A stretch of DNA of 64,000 bases, from NCBI GenBank assembly GCA_013399305.1, contig VXAI01000020.1, positions 7,324,607 to 7,388,606 on the forward strand. The letters run 5' to 3'. A program made the translations under genes and the position numbers. The notes beneath the pieces were generated by a model. The model was not told the DNA's origin. It was given only the letters and a program-made list of their open reading frames with translations, and ran no database searches. Origin of the DNA: Rostratula benghalensis. Its lineage: Eukaryota > Chordata > Aves > Charadriiformes > Rostratulidae. Below, in pieces: positions 25,601-39,509 of this stretch (the first letter of the stretch is position 1; each line of letters begins with the position of its first letter).

Positions 25601-28005
25601 CCCTTAGAAAAGCCTGTACCTAAACTGGTTTGAAAGTCTGCAATAGAGTTATCAAGAAATGTGACAGTGGCTGGTAATTAGAATTCTCTCATCTGAAACA
25701 AATTTCAGTGAATTAACATCTGCCATCATCTTTTGTTTTCATTTAGAGAATAGACTGCAGCCTTCTGGAAGCTTAATGTGGAAGGAGAGCTAGTACCTAG
25801 GTCTCCTGCTCATGCCACTGTCTTATGATGTGTTACAGACCATTTTCATTCAAGAACGACTGAGAACAGCTCTAACATCACAGCAGGCACGTGGCTAAAT
25901 TAATATGTCAAGTTTCTTGAAATCTGAAAAACAAGTTGTAGGCTCTAAGCTATCCTTTTATCCTAACTTGACTACTTTCTGGTGTTGGAAGCAAACCTAA
26001 AGGGGAACAGTTATTCAAGTGAATAGCACAGACTTCACAGTTGAAATTTTAAATGAGCACAACTGAAAAATAAACCAGCATGTGTTATGAGTGGAGAGTG
26101 TGCTAGTAATTCTGACTTAACTGAATATTTGGTTCACAGTTTATGAACTCAGCTATTTTCAAGCAGTACTTTGTCTTTTAATTTCTATGTGCTTTCTGGG
26201 TGTTTTTCCAGTGTTTTGTGGAAAAACGTAAAGATAAAAAATAAAAATAAAACCAATGGGCTAGGGAAATTAGGCATTTACACAGTAGATGGATTTTAAA
26301 TGTTTATGGTTCTTGCAATAGGCTCGAGCTCTCATCAGCTCTTCTAGGGCACTTCTGTAACCAGTCCCCAGCGGCAGTGAGAGTGGAAGCATTAAAGGAG
26401 AATGGGGTCTGGCAGCAGCAGCCTGCTGAGAATTTCCCTTTCCATGGCAGAGCCACGGTGCCATAAATGCCAACAACCTGAAGCAGGCAAAGTAATCTTC
26501 TTCCACTCTGTAGTTCAAAGCCTCTTTTGGTGCTACCTGCGACTTGCAGGTAGAAATCAAGTAATGGGGACCCAACACATCCTACGCCACTATTCCTTTT
26601 CCTCACCTTCCCGAGGCAGATTGAAAAGCAGTGAGTGCTGACTGGTACAGAGTCCAAGCTCACTTAGAGTGACTGACAGCTGGAAAGTCAGATTCTGCCT
26701 GCTGTTATTACAGGGGAGCATTTATTAATTTGTATTCTTCATAAATAACTTGCATTACTTCTTTCTCCTTTCTATTCCTAAGCCCCCTTGCTGGGGAACT
26801 AAACCACATATTCTTCAATGATGGCACCTGGATTGGGAGCAGCTAAGGCAGCAAATCCAAAATATTTGAGCTGTGAAATAAAGAGGACAGACACAAGTGA
26901 GTAAATTTACCTGCATTTCCATTTTCTCCAATGCACTGTAATTTATGCTCTGAATAACGGGTGCACTTCTGTGTTGTCAAACATACATCTGCCTTAAGGA
27001 TTCAATAGCATTATCTGTTTTTCTGCTGAGTTCCTGATGTGGAATCTGTATGTGAGAAGTTTTATGACAATTCCATTAGTGAGGATTTTAATTGATAATT
27101 TCAGGTGGTTAATGATATTCATGGTGGTGCTCTTAATGGAAAATGTGAACTTCTTGATAGGTTCAAAGATGTGTCTGGTAACTCCTCTAAAAGCTTGACT
27201 TTTGGAATCTCCCAATTTTATTCATTGCAACAACTGAACATTATTAGTGTCACTGCTTATGCTCACATAAATATTACCCTATATAAATGACATACACTTT
27301 TCAACCCAAAATAACAGAATAGAATGTATATAAATCTGAAAAATAGCAGCATAATTCACTGAATCAAGACTAAAGGTAAGTCTAGTGCTCCAAATGAGGT
27401 TCCATATAAAACATTTCTCATTATTAAAGGATATTCAGTTCTAATCTAAGCACTTTCCTGTATCTTGTCAGTATCAAAGAAATAATAGAGTAGGAAAGAA
27501 TATGGTAGAAATTGTATTTTACAAATATCCAAAGATAGTTTACAAGAAAAGAAATTAAAAATTATAATCAGTTCACACTGGAATAATCAGAAAAAATTCA
27601 GATTATTTCTGTCAATGGCCATGGTTTTCAAAGGGAGATACAAAAAGTTTGACATCTGTGTAAGTATACCAGACAAGTATATTTGTAATCCCCCTTTTTT
27701 TTGTAATCTAACACTGAAACATGGAACATGATTTATTCCTTAAACTGTATCAATGCCTAATCTACCTTTGAAACTTGCCGCGTCCTTGAACTCAATGTCA
27801 TATGTTACAGTTCATCCTGTTCCTGTTGTGTAATTACTCATTGTTCAGAATTTTTAAAGAAGACCTAACTTGGTGCTTTTCAATCTCCTTAATTGCTCCT
27901 ATCTGTTTAGAGGGTAAGGCAGAGTGAAAACTCCTAATTTATCTTCTCTCCTACATACCGTCTCATGTATTTTCAACTTTTTTTTCCTTCATCATCACCA
28001 TCACA
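22619..28005. other. Intergenic, single-copy, with possible conserved blocks
   Basis: No repeat family or host exon was recognised. Two stretches (about 24,200-24,760 and 26,300-26,720) are less AT-rich, free of simple repeats, and look like conserved non-coding candidates. The ORFs in them, up to 119 codons, overlap each other on both strands and show no domain. Confidence 0.5.
24200..24760. other. Candidate conserved non-coding block
   Basis: A repeat-free block with several TAAT/ATTA cores (for example CCTTAATTAG near 24648, GATTGATTAAAATGAT near 24368) and moderate GC. No coding frame persists. The call rests on texture only and needs an alignment. Confidence 0.25.
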
Positions 28006-28151
28006 GTCTCCATCTCTGGAGACATTCAAAACCCGCCTGGACGCGTTCCTGTGTGGCCTGATCTGGGTGTTCCTGCTCTGGAAGGGGGATTGGACTGGAT
28101 GATCTTTCAGGGTCCCTTCCAATCTCTGATATTCTGTGATTCTGTGATTCA
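28006..28151 (+). mobile_element. CR1 LINE, 3' end fragment
   Basis: The sequence runs from the CATCTCTGGAGACATTCAAA segment through GGATTGGACTGGATGATCTTT and GGGTCCCTTCCAATCTC to the terminal repeats ATTCTGTGATTCTGTGATTC. It is the standard avian CR1 3' end on the + strand, about 145 bp, 5'-truncated, and relatively little diverged. Confidence 0.92.
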
Positions 28152-31100
28152 CAGGTGATAATCACCAATTTTCATACCTCAAAACTAAAGAAAATGACCC
28201 TCCAAAACCCACTTGTTATAAAAGTGGTATTGATATTGTAATGTCAATGTAATGGTCTCTTTAATTATATTATAATCTACTGCTTTGCTACAGAAATCTC
28301 CTGTCTTATTCAGAGTACAAAATGAACAGTGCTTAATGAAAAAGTATTCAATATTTTGGGTTTGGGTTTTTTTTCTCATCATTCAAAGACTGATCCATAC
28401 CTTATTTACTGCATGCTCTTAAAACTCACTCTGAAGAGAGAATTATTAAATCTCCTGATTTTTCCTGTGCTACTCACACCATAATATCTGAACTGTGCTG
28501 AAATTGTAACAGATTTGCTTTCACAGGGTACTGAAAGGCCACTAGGCATTTTGCTTGTTTGCAGGCAGGGAACTGAAGATGGAATGATTAGAATCAAAAA
28601 TCGTCCACTCACATTTGGTGTCAGCCTTTCGGGGCTGTTTAATAGGCTACAAATCTGCAAGTGCTCAGGGCAGAACTCTTAGGCATCAGTCACAAGTATG
28701 TGCACTCGGGAATTTGGAAACAAGACACTCAGATCTAGTGCTAGAAACCCTGGAAACAAGTTGGACATAGTACAAAAATTAGTTGCATTGGCTTCAGTAG
28801 CCTCCAAGAAACGGTATCAAAGACAGAAATAAAACACTTTTTCAGACATAATTCATTTGCTTCAGAGATAAGACCATCCTTTCTTTACCAGTAAGGTTAT
28901 CTCATTTGTACCATTTTGTTCCATGTGTACAGCAAAATAGGCATAAATTTTGCAGACAGCTACATTTTCTAAACAGCATTGTTCTACCTTCATGGGGTGA
29001 AGCCTAGCAGAAGGCACTGCTCAGTAAATGAGATCCTGACTGCGTCTGCCCAGCTCTAACTTATTAGATGATTCTGGTAAGTGCTGGGAAAACAAAATGA
29101 GCAGAGATAATTGTTGTGGGAGGAGCTTCCCCCCAAAAAGATGGATTATATCTTCTCTGCTTTAATGGTTTAGATTTTCACATAAAAGAAAAAAATAAAA
29201 CCAAAAAACAAACAAAAGAAAAGGAACACAGATGAACTGTCAGTGGCCTTACATCTAACATGTTTAGGGATGGATGTCAGCAGGTGACTGAGCCAGGGAA
29301 CAGCAGCTCATTGGCTTTAGGTAGAGAAAACCAAAGAGATTGGCCTGAGGTGACAAGACAAATATTGTAATAAGCACTTTTTTTTTCACTTACATTAATT
29401 ATTCTGAGTACGCTTCTGAAAAATATATCCTCCTGTGAATCTTGTCTCACATGACAGTACTGAGATGGTAATTATGGAATCTTAGCATAAGTTCATATAG
29501 GTGCACTAATACTTTGTATTATTCTCTGACATTGGTTTTGCATTTTTTGAAATTTTTTTTTGTTTTAATTTTTTATTTTAACTGCATTTTGCATTTTTCA
29601 CTTAGCCATCTATTGCAATATCCAAGATTACTCCTTAAGAATTATTTTAGGAACACCCTTGCAGACAGAATATTTTCTTCCCTCTTCTGAAGTCCCTTGC
29701 TGGCAATTTTGCTGCCCAGAAGCCATTTCTTTCATCTTTGATAATAGATGCAAAGTCTCTGACCATGAATCCCCAGATCCCCGTGGTTTCCCTTATAGCT
29801 GTATATCATTAGAATACCCAATCCCATGTCTTGATCAGTCTCCTGCCTTGTTCCAAGGTTTTTACTTCTTAGTGACTTGCAAAAAATTTAAATTAGGGTC
29901 ATTTTACCTGGAATTAACTAAAAGAATTCCCATCATGAGAACATGAGAAATATGTTTTTATGAGGTTTCATTTGACCTTGTTTTCTAATATATTTTTTCT
30001 TTTTTCTTTCTTCTGTTTTCTTTTTTTTTTCCTTTTCTTTTTTTCCTTTTTTTAGCATCTCTGGAATCACTGAAAATTACATGCTGTTGTATAAAGAAAT
30101 CCTAAAATTAGTGACAGTATTGTAACTTTTAAACTGTCAGCAGCCACTTCAAGAGCAGCTGGTGTGGAAATGGAAACCTCTGAGAGGGCACTGAGGAGAG
30201 CAACCACAGCAGGAGCCGCAATTACTGCCATTCATTATTACCCTTAGAGTGTACAGTAGGGACGTATAGTTTTGAATATCTTTGTGGTATGCAAAGTCTT
30301 GAATACTGATCTTGCTGGACCTTGTAATAGCGAAAATAGCAGAGCACCTTTACTTCCAGGCTATGAATCTCAGTGTCACAAAACTGTCTAATTTAGAGCT
30401 ATTGGGAAACATCTCAGTAAGGGCATTTGGGGTTCAAACACATTCCTATTGCTCTTGAAATGCTCCCAATCCTGTTTTTTTTTTAGTAAATATTCAAGCT
30501 GTGGGATTCACCAGGGCTTCCCAGCTTCCAGGAAAGAATAATAGACTTTGGGTGTAGTTTAATTATATCCAGACTGTAATAAAGGGACTGGGCAAGATAT
30601 ATCATGTGTCCCCATCTGTTCCCACCCTCTCTTTCCTGGTGCCCTAGTTTCAGTTGGAAGCAAATCAAGATATGGCAGGGAAAGAAGGATGTTCTAACAT
30701 ATTCCTGATCAAGGGAATAAAAGAAGAGGAATTGAACATCCCACTTAAGTAACAACATTAAATACATTTGGGTGGAGAAATTAGGTTGGTAACTTCACAC
30801 TTAGCATTCCATTTGGCATCAGAGAATTTTGGCCAAACTGAATTTGTGAAGTTGCAGCAATCATCAATCCAGTGCTCAGCTCTCAGTTGCCCTGGCACCT
30901 AGTTGAAGTCCTCTGTGCTCTTATTTTATATGTAGTAGCATGTAAATAAGCCTGAACTACAAAGATTTTTGTGACAGACTTTTAACTGAGACTTCAATAT
31001 AGTATATAATTGCCTAATTAAGTTGGGACTCTATAAGGTGTCATGTGGATTTCTGTATGAATAGAAGGACACAAAAAGACGACCTCCCAGGACTTTGTGG

Positions 31101-31437
31101 GGAAAATTTGCCTCTTAGGAGGTGGCAAGATGAAAATTCTTGGACGAAACTTCAGTATCTCAAGTTGTCTGTTCTTGAGGAATGGCTTTGTGATGACCTG
31201 CATTTCTTTCTATCTTCTTAAAAGTCATCTCTGTTTCCATGGAAACAAAAAGAAAGCAGAAACACCAGGTAAATTTGATAGATAGGAAGAAGGTTGTTTG
31301 TGTAAGAGGTACATAAGTGGAGTAGAAGGAAAGCATGAAGCAAGCAACAAAGAAAGGGTTCCATTTTATGATGGCTGGCAATGCTAAATATGACTCCAAA
31401 ATAACATATATATAATTTATATTTAGAATAGCATAAA
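28152..31437. other. Intergenic, no gene recognised
   Basis: AT-rich single-copy DNA with a long pyrimidine tract at 29992-30053. No repeat family or exon was recognised. Confidence 0.6.
29992..30053. repeat. Polypyrimidine tract (T/C)
   Basis: About 60 bp of T with scattered C (one G), ending TTTTTTTAG. It resembles a very strong 3' splice acceptor, but the sequence after it shows no coding frame. I treat it as a low-complexity tract. Confidence 0.75.
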
Positions 31438-31765
31438 ATAAATCTATCTAGATCCCTCTGCAAGGGATCTTGTCCCTTGAGAAAGTCAACAGAATGTCCC
31501 AGTTAAATATCATCAGCAAAGTTACTTATGATGCATTCAACTCTGACATCCAGATCATTGATAAAAATATTGCATAGAGCTGGCCTTAGAATTGAGGCCT
31601 TAGGAACACCGCTGGTGATCAGCTGCAGCCCCATTCACTACAACCCTTTGAGGTCTGCCTGTCAGACAGTTCTACACCCAGGACATTTACCTGCTCATTC
31701 CACAGCTGGACAACCTGTCCAGAAGGATGCTGTAAGGGACACACCTGCCTACTTATATTGATATT
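31438..31765 (-). mobile_element. CR1 LINE ORF2 (reverse transcriptase) relic
   Basis: The + strand reads as the complement of the CR1 RT segment. The ATCATCAGCAAAGTTACT stretch corresponds to the FADD region, followed by GGAACACCGCTGGTGATCAG (the conserved Gly-Val-Pro-Gln-Gly side) and then CAGCTGGACAACCTGTCCAG. The frame is broken by stops and indels. No CR1 3' UTR is attached, so this is an internal fragment of an old copy. Confidence 0.7.
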
Positions 31766-34639
31766 TCTGTGAGAATTCTTTAGCTCTAATACACTGAGAT
31801 GGGCAGCTTGGTTTCTCTGTAAGGGATGGAAGAGTAGAGAGCAGAGAGAGACTTTTGCATACATATTTGATCGCTTTCTTTTAGTAGCATAGAGGGAGAT
31901 CTACAAGAGTTTTTCAGACAGTGCTCATTTTTGTAGTTCAGAGTGTGGTGAACAGTAAATGTTATACTACAGGCTCCAAACCTTTAGATTCAGGATTCTC
32001 TGATTTTCTGAGAGAATCCTAGGGAGAGGAGTAGAGGGGAATCATGGCCAGAATATAATCCTGCCTAGGGAGAGCAAGAAAATGTCATTATGACTATGGG
32101 AGTATAACGTTTATGTGTTTGTGGGTGTTCAGTTCAGTACAGATTCAGCTGAACTACTTTTATTTGCACAGCTGTAGAGACTAAAATATCACCTCCCCTT
32201 CTGCAAGTGTGTTTACTGCCATTGAAAATACATGCACAGTCATAGCTCAGGAGCTGAATTACTTATTTAGATACTTTATTGTAATATGCTATACAGTTAC
32301 TTCCATGTAAATTGCATTCTTGATCCCAGAGGCAGACCTCACTATTCACAAACTCTGGAACTCACACATTGCTTTACTGTCAATCAACCAGCCATTAGGT
32401 TTCACATATGTCCACTCTCTTGCATTATTGTTACAGAAGATGAAGCAAAATTTTTAGAAAGAGTGGCACAATAGTGCAGGTCAAAGCTAGTGAGGTAAAT
32501 ACATGGAAAGACTAACACATAATAAAACATCTGAGGGTTCAGCTGTTGGCGGCGCTCTCTGACATTTTCCTGGAGCATGTGGTATCCTGGTAAATGTTAT
32601 AAAAGATCAGAAAGAGCAGTGTTGAATTTGGTGGATCCCCTTGAGATTGCTAGCAATTATATGGTGAGTTTATGTCAATAAACATCATGAGGACTAAATT
32701 GGGACTCTAACCACACTCGATCCTTAAAAGGCTCTTGACAACTTTCCCCAGAGGCAGATTTTTAATCCTGAATTTAGTGTAAAATCATGCTTTTGGTAGA
32801 GCCTAGCTCTTCTGTCAAGTTGCTTTCCTAAGGTGCTGTGCAGTGCTGCTGTGTGTTAAATGGCTTTCACACTAGGACAGGCAGAGTTTAACTCCTCTTG
32901 TGTTGGTCTGATAATTTCCAGTTTGGCATGTGGAAAATTCCATGCACATGGTGCACATGGGTTAGGCTTGTGAGAGCAGTTAATCTTTTTTTCTAGCACA
33001 AAACTTAACAAAAAGTTACAAGCAAGCTGTTTTAGCATTTACACAAGGATAAGAACCTGTCAGCTGCTTCTTGAGAACTCCAGCAAGTAAGCAATAATCT
33101 ATCTTTTATTACTTTATTTTATTAATGAGTAGAAGGGTGTATTTAAATGAGGGCATGCCATGAAGCTCTTTTCACACTTTTTAGTAGAAATTATAGGCTT
33201 TCCTACTAGAACAAATAGTATTTTCTGGTCAACTTTTATCAGACAAAAGACAGTATATTATGTTATAGAATTGGTATATTTTACATACATCTACCCAGGT
33301 GGCATCCTCATTTAAGTCCAGAGGTAAAAACATGTTGCATGTTCTCTGGGTACTAAAAATAGATTTTCATCCCGGATACCAACTGACAGTTTTCAAGTGC
33401 TATATTGTATAACATGTAAGAAATTGCCTATTCTTTGAAAATGAAATGCAGATTTCTCATGAGAAGGCAGTGAGAATTCTATTTTAATAAATATCATCAC
33501 CCTCTTCATGTATCTGGAATTGGGTGATTAGTTACAATGATATGTTACTGATTTTAGATGATGTGCTGTCTAAAAAGGAAGAAGAGGGTAAAGGGAATAG
33601 AAATATTTTATTTTCCAGAATAAAAACACTTATTCTAGTATTTTTTTTTTATTCATACACAGTGACATCACTGTTGAGATCGCACTTCCATCACTGAATG
33701 TGGAAATGTAGACTTTTCCCTTTTCACTTCAGCTTTGCACATTTCACTGTCTAGACTCATCCTCTAAGTACATGTCAGAGGGAGTTCCTGTATCTTGGAT
33801 ACTTGGCCCCAGACCTAGTTCCATCAGAAACTTTGCCAGGCTTACCAGTGATCTGCCTGTGTTGCAAACCAATAGATCAAGATTAAGAGTTCACTTTTTT
33901 TCTGTCTTCTGGATGTTGCCATTCTTCAAGAACATAGTGATGGGACTGGCATGTCGCTTTTCATAAGTGAATAAGCTCACGTGGATATTGCCAGATAGCT
34001 AAAGAAGTTGGGGTGGTTTTGTTTTGTTTTGTTTTTCTGGAAGTGGCCATTTCTTTGGTGGGAGCTGCTAGTGGTTTAGCTGCGCTTAATGTCTGTAAGT
34101 CAGTGACCATACCTTGCCAGTTTTTGATAACAAAGTAAATAATATGTGATAAAACTTCCCAATGAATTTTCTGGATAATGACATAGCCTTGTTGAAGATG
34201 ATCCTCTACATGTAAAGGGTGCTGCATAGTTACAACTTGTTAATTTTAGGCCAATGCTATTTATTGCCTAGCTAAGGAGACTACTGCAGGCTCTCCTGCA
34301 GGTTATTGTGGCGTATTATGGTGAAGTCAAATGTGGAAATATGATTAAAATTTTATTGAGACACCATCAACCTACATGTGATAACTTTCTGGAAAGAGGC
34401 AGGTCAGGAATTAATTGCATAAACCACTGCTCAGGTATACACTTTTGACAACACTTTAAATGTCCCTGATGTAAGTCATGTAGTCATGTTATGACAGCAT
34501 TATATCTTGGTTGTATGTATATCAATACCCTTATTTGTAAAATGAAGATTATCTTTCTGTGCATACACACACACACACATACAATGATAAAGTCCTTAGG
34601 TTGTGAGCTAATTAACAGCAAAGAAACAGACAAAAAAAC
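31766..34639. other. Intergenic, no gene recognised
   Basis: Single-copy DNA with a (TTTTG)n tract near 34016-34036 and a short CA run at 34565-34579. Nothing else was recognised. Confidence 0.6.
34565..34579. repeat. Short (CA)n microsatellite
   Basis: About 7.5 uninterrupted AC units. Confidence 0.9.
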
Positions 34640-35655
34640 AAGTAAAAGTGTTTATGAAATGATAGGGGTCATAATCTTTAAGACAGGAAGAAGTAATAAC
34701 AGGAAAATGAAAACCAATAGATTTCAGGAAGGCAGACTTCAAGAAACTTGGAAACCTGGCAGCCTCTCTGTGAAATATATAATCAAAGGGAAAATGAGAA
34801 CTGACAGGTTCTTATAGAAATGATAGTAAGGTCACAAATGCATGCTATCCCTATGTAAAAGAAAATTAGAAAGTAGATAGGACATGAGTTGGACTAAATC
34901 ATTAGCCCTTCTTCGACTTCAGAGAAGGAACATATTCAAGAAGAAAGATGCACAAAACAGAAAGTAGGTTACAGTCAAATGTGAATGTGCAGCATAAGAA
35001 TACAGCGAAAAAATAAAATACTTGGCTGTTCATGATCATAAATTACTGGGAATAGTTACTGGGACTGGTATACTACCTACAGGTGATTCCAAAGAAGTTT
35101 AATGGTTTCTTTTACATTAATCCTTAATAAAACAGCCAGTTTTCATGAACTGACTTATAGAATGAATGCCCACAATAAAAGGGTAAGAGCTCAGCCTTCG
35201 TTACAGCTTATATAGCATTCTTGGTGGTTAGAAATGCTTTCAAATCAAGCAGCCTGGAAGAGTTTCATCATAAGGTATGTAAGAAATACCTTCTGAGTTC
35301 TCGGCATCCTTATTGGTTATCTTTGAGATTCACATAGATCAGGCATCAGGAAAATGGAAAAGCTACTCTTTCTTTCTTTGAATAGAAGAAAAGGAGGAAA
35401 TATAGGGCAGCCAACATACAATACCACTACAGATTATCAAAAAACTATTTGTAAGTCCCTGGAAGGGAACAAGGAAATAAGTAGCAGCCAAAATGGATTT
35501 GTCAGGAACAACATATGTCAAACCAATTTAATTTCTTTCTGTGACAGAGAAGCAGACCTTATGGACACAGAATAGCCAGTAGATGTAATAGATCTTGAAT
35601 TTAGTAGAGCTCTTGTCACAGTTGCATGACATTATTATAAGCAAGCAAAAAAAAA
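34640..35655 (+). mobile_element. Ancient CR1 LINE ORF2 relic
   Basis: The best-preserved part is about 35,430-35,655. A frame there (within 35354-35575) contains QNGFVRNNICQTNLISFCD, matching the CR1 RT 'GF-x-K-x-x-S-C-x-T-N-L' block. After a stop codon comes IDLEFSRAL, a decayed RT motif A (normally V-D-L-D-F-S-K-A-F-D). The upstream phrase ATTTCAGGAAGGCAGACTTCAAGAAACTT matches the older CR1 region before the RT, so the relic may begin near 34,640, with lower confidence. Multiple stops show that it is long dead. It belongs to an older lineage than the adjacent minus-strand CR1. Confidence 0.65.
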
Positions 35656-35681
35656 AAGTATCTTGGAAAACTGTTCTTAGA

Positions 35682-36690
35682 GAATCACAGAATCACTGAA
35701 GCTTGAAAGGGACTTTGTGAGATCATCCTGTCCCTTCCCTGTGCCCCTGCTCTGCCACCCCAACTCCATGCTCAAGCAGGATCAGCTAGAATGGATTGCT
35801 CAGGACAATGCCCAGTCAAATTTTAATATCTCCAGAGGTAGAAACTATATCACCTCCTTGTAAAATCTTTCCCAGTGTTTCCTCACAGTAAAAAAGCCCT
35901 TTCTTTTGTTCAGATAGAGTTTAATTTCTTTAAATTTGTACCCCTTGTTTCTTGTACTCTCTATGGGTGCTACTGGGAGAACTCTGGTTTTCTTTTCTTC
36001 ATTCCCTCACATCAGATCTATAACCATATTGATAAGCTGCCCGAGCCTTCTTTTATCCAGGCTGTAAAAAGAATGTGAAAGAAGCTCCAGTCTCATTCTC
36101 ACAAAGAATCTTTGTGATTCTTTGCCTGATTCATTTGAGTAGGTCTGTGTCTTTCCTGTACTGAGGAGCTGAGAATTGGACACTGCACTCCAGATGTGGC
36201 CTCAACAATACAAAGTCAAGATCCTCCGCAACACGAGGATCACCTGTTGGCAATGTTCTGCCAAGTGCAGCTCAGGAGGCTGTTGGACTTCTTTCTCCTG
36301 AAGATTCCTTGGTGGCTTGTGGTTGTGACCCTGAGGTCCTTCTCAGCAAAGCTACTTTCCAGACAGTCAGCATGTATTGGTGTATAGGGTTATTCTTCCA
36401 CAGATGCAGGAATTTGCATTTTCCCTTTTTGAACTTCATGAGATTCCTCTCTGCTCAACTTCCAGCCTGTTAAGGTCTCTCTGAATGGCAGAGCAAGCAT
36501 CTGGTATATCAGACACTCCCCCAGCTTCATATCACCTGCAAATTTGCTGATGAAGCAGTCTGTCCCATTGTCCAGGTCATTAACAAAGAGGTTTAACAGT
36601 GTTTGGTCCCAGTATTGGCCCTTAGGATACACCTCTCGTTACTGGATTCTAGTTGGAAATTTTGCTGCTGGTTACAACACCAAGGGCACA
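35682..36690 (-). mobile_element. CR1 LINE, about 1 kb with 3' UTR and RT C-terminal region
   Basis: The + strand starts AGAATCACAGAATCACTGAA, the complement of the CR1 3' terminus. It runs collinearly through the 3' UTR (GGACACTGCACTCCAGATGTGG) and then the C-terminal ORF2 region (TTCTTCCACAGATGCAGG, CCAGCCTGTTAAGGTCTCTC, AATTTGCTGATGAAGCAGTC). On the minus strand the frame at 36390-36632 reads VNDLDNGTDCFISKFAGDMK, so the RT catalytic FADD box is mutated to FAGD. The element is dead and 5'-truncated near 36,690. It abuts the older plus-strand CR1 relic in head-to-head 3'-end orientation. Confidence 0.88.
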
Positions 36691-39509
36691 CCTGAGTTTT
36701 GGCTTTGTTTCTTCCTTTAAAGTCTGAAAGACTGACTTTCCTTCTGGCCAGCAGCAAGACCACAAGAAAAAGAAGGAACATTCATAGTAACCCTTCAGGA
36801 AGTGCATTTAGTCGTGTGATTCCCTATCTTGTAGTAAAATGAGAATTGTATCATTGGCTCTGAAATTGTACTGGAAAAATACATTTCACTTCATACTAAA
36901 TTTTTGCATTCATTTTTGCTCTTAATGATTTGCTGCATGTGAATAAACAAGAGTAAAAGACAGACTCTAGGGATTTCTACAGAAATTGAAGAAGGTATAT
37001 ATACATACTCTGGACGTTTTAATGTTGTTGCAAGGCTTTTGCCCGAATTTCTTAGATTTTGTCTCTACATGGAATCATATACAACCAAGTTCTGAGATCC
37101 TGTGACAACCTCATTGCAGAATAAACCTCTGGGGAAGGAACAAAGAAACACGCAGAACAGTAATTTATGGAAACATTACTGTCCTTATCAACTCTGTACA
37201 ATTCCATTACCTATAAAAATCAAGTCTGCATGTGTTTTAGATAGCACTTAATTGTCCTTGTACCCAATGTGTATTTAAAAGTACTTAGTGAGATTTCCCA
37301 GTCCATTCTGCACAATCCTGTTGTGAATTTAGAGATGATTCCTCCCATTTCCCTTTTATTCTACAAAATTAGTATGTGTCTAGACTATCCAAAACATTAC
37401 TTTTTATTCAGGTAGAATTACAAAAACAATTTTTTTGGACTACGTTACAAAGCACTATTCGGGGCAAAGGATTTAAATTATTCATTTTTATGGTACAAAT
37501 AAAATTGCTGAAAAGTGACTTTTTATTCTACCACCTTTGTCACATGTGTCCAGCCTAGTCTAGAAGCAATTTCAAATGTGCTCCAACTCACATATGAGGT
37601 TATTAGGAGTGTATTGGGAACAAATGATGCATGATTTCTTGGGGCCAAATGCACTTTCTCTTATAGAAGATGTAAATGTATTAGAAAGAGTGACAATAGA
37701 GATTAGAAGACTTTAGGATTAAGATGTGTAGGTAAAGTTTCTAAAAGGTTTTATTGGCAAACTATTTCTTAGAACCATTTTCAGGCATTACTTGAGCACT
37801 TGGTTGTCTGTATCTCACTGAAAATTAATGTAAACTAAGAGTAAAAGGATGTCAACTGAAATGAAATGAGCACTTACATCAGTTTCAAAAGTTTTATCTT
37901 GCTTCTTCATCTGTCAATTTAAAAGTGTAGTTTAATGATTATAGGGATTCATGTTATCAAAGGTAAGCAAATTATGGTTTGAAGTGAACCTTAAAAAAAG
38001 GACACTTTTTCTCTCTGCTTAAATATTTAATAGGCTCTATGAAAAAGATACAGGTTTTAGTCCTGTTTAATGTCAGATGACAACACAATATAAGATGTCT
38101 AATTTCTAAACAATGCTATTACTTTTCACAGATTCTGTTTCCTCCTTTTTTAATTCCCTGGGTTTATAGATTACCTTTTCCCAGAAGAGGTACTTTTGAG
38201 AATGATATTGATGTCATCAAATTATGCTTAATTGGAATGAATAAAGATTCAACTCTAAGATGAGAATTAAAAAACATGCAGTTTTGATGTACATTGTTCC
38301 TGTTGTACAAGTGGAAGAGAAAACAAGGCAAAAAGTATATGTACGCTAATACTTTTTGTTTTCTCAGATGTTGAATCTTTGCAAACAGAAATCATCAGAT
38401 GCTACCAAGTAACATAAATATTTCATGAAACTGTACCACCTCTATGAGACTTGTACATGCTTTGGGAAAGTCACAACTGAATAAAGCATTCACTTAAATT
38501 CCAGATGTATGCTAATAACTTCCCAATCAACTCAATCATTCAGTTCACTCAGAGCAGAGATGAAACAAATGACACAAGCAAGATGTGTTGAACATTTTGT
38601 TTCTTAGATACTTTGTATGAAAAGATGCATGGTTTCTGAAAGACGTCTTTTGAAAACATGCCACAAAATTGTGTCTTCCTTGCCTACTAGTTTCACAAAT
38701 GGCTGACTGTTCCCATAACACATACACACACACAGACACTCTTCAACTTCATTCCAAATTTTGAGAGAGATGATTTCCAAGATTTTATTTGTTTCTGTGT
38801 ACCATTTGAGGAAAAGTGTGTCTTAAAAACCACTGTGCATGTACAACCTAGCTTCTTCCATCTGGCACTAAAAGTGTTTTCTATTGCAAAGAGATCTAGT
38901 GCTGTGAAGAATATTCAGCACTAATTAACAGTTTGCACCGAGAATAAAACCACACAGTTCAATAGCTGCCCACAGAAATATCAGAATCGAATTTTAAAAA
39001 TAGTTAGTTAACTTCAGGAACGGGTATGATGTATTAATTTAGTACTCAGCTAGGGCAATTCTCTGCTAAGAAGCAAGGACCAGTCCTGCAGACTTGCTTC
39101 TTAAGTTTGATAGGGTTTCTTTGAAAGCCCTGTATTTCTGACATATATCTCCACTTTGAGAATCTTTTACTCTTGACAGAGTACTGTGCCATGGATGCAT
39201 TACCTAAATTTTGAAGAGGGAAGGCAATAAGTGCTAATATGAATGGGTTCTTATTAAAAAGTGGGCAGATGTGTGAACACACACAGAGTCAGACTGCAAA
39301 CTGTGTAACAATTGTACCTAGATGCACAACTACAGTTTGAACTTGACTGACCTATCAGGCATTGTTGTGCATTCATAAAACAAATTGCTCTTGACTGATG
39401 GAATGTCTGCAGTGGTCAGACAGATTGATTAAGTTTATATAGAGATTTTGGCTGTTGTTTTGCTATGAGTCTAACTCAGCATGATTTTACAGGATTTAAT
39501 TCTTATTTT
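36691..39509. other. Intergenic, no gene recognised
   Basis: AT-rich single-copy DNA. No repeat family or exon was recognised. Confidence 0.6.

Noticed and set aside
26533..26553. 8-bp stem CTACCTGC/GCAGGTAG as a regulatory hairpin
   Set aside because: Stems this short occur by chance in 64 kb. No loop or context supports a function.
26304..26663. 119-codon minus-strand ORF overlapping two others at 26.3-26.66 kb
   Set aside because: Open frames on both strands reflect locally higher GC. No domain, signal peptide or splice context was seen. The block is kept only as a possible non-coding element.
29992..30060. Long pyrimidine tract plus TAG as a 3' splice site of an unknown exon
   Set aside because: No coding frame or matching donor follows. 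Low-complexity T/C tracts of this kind are common.
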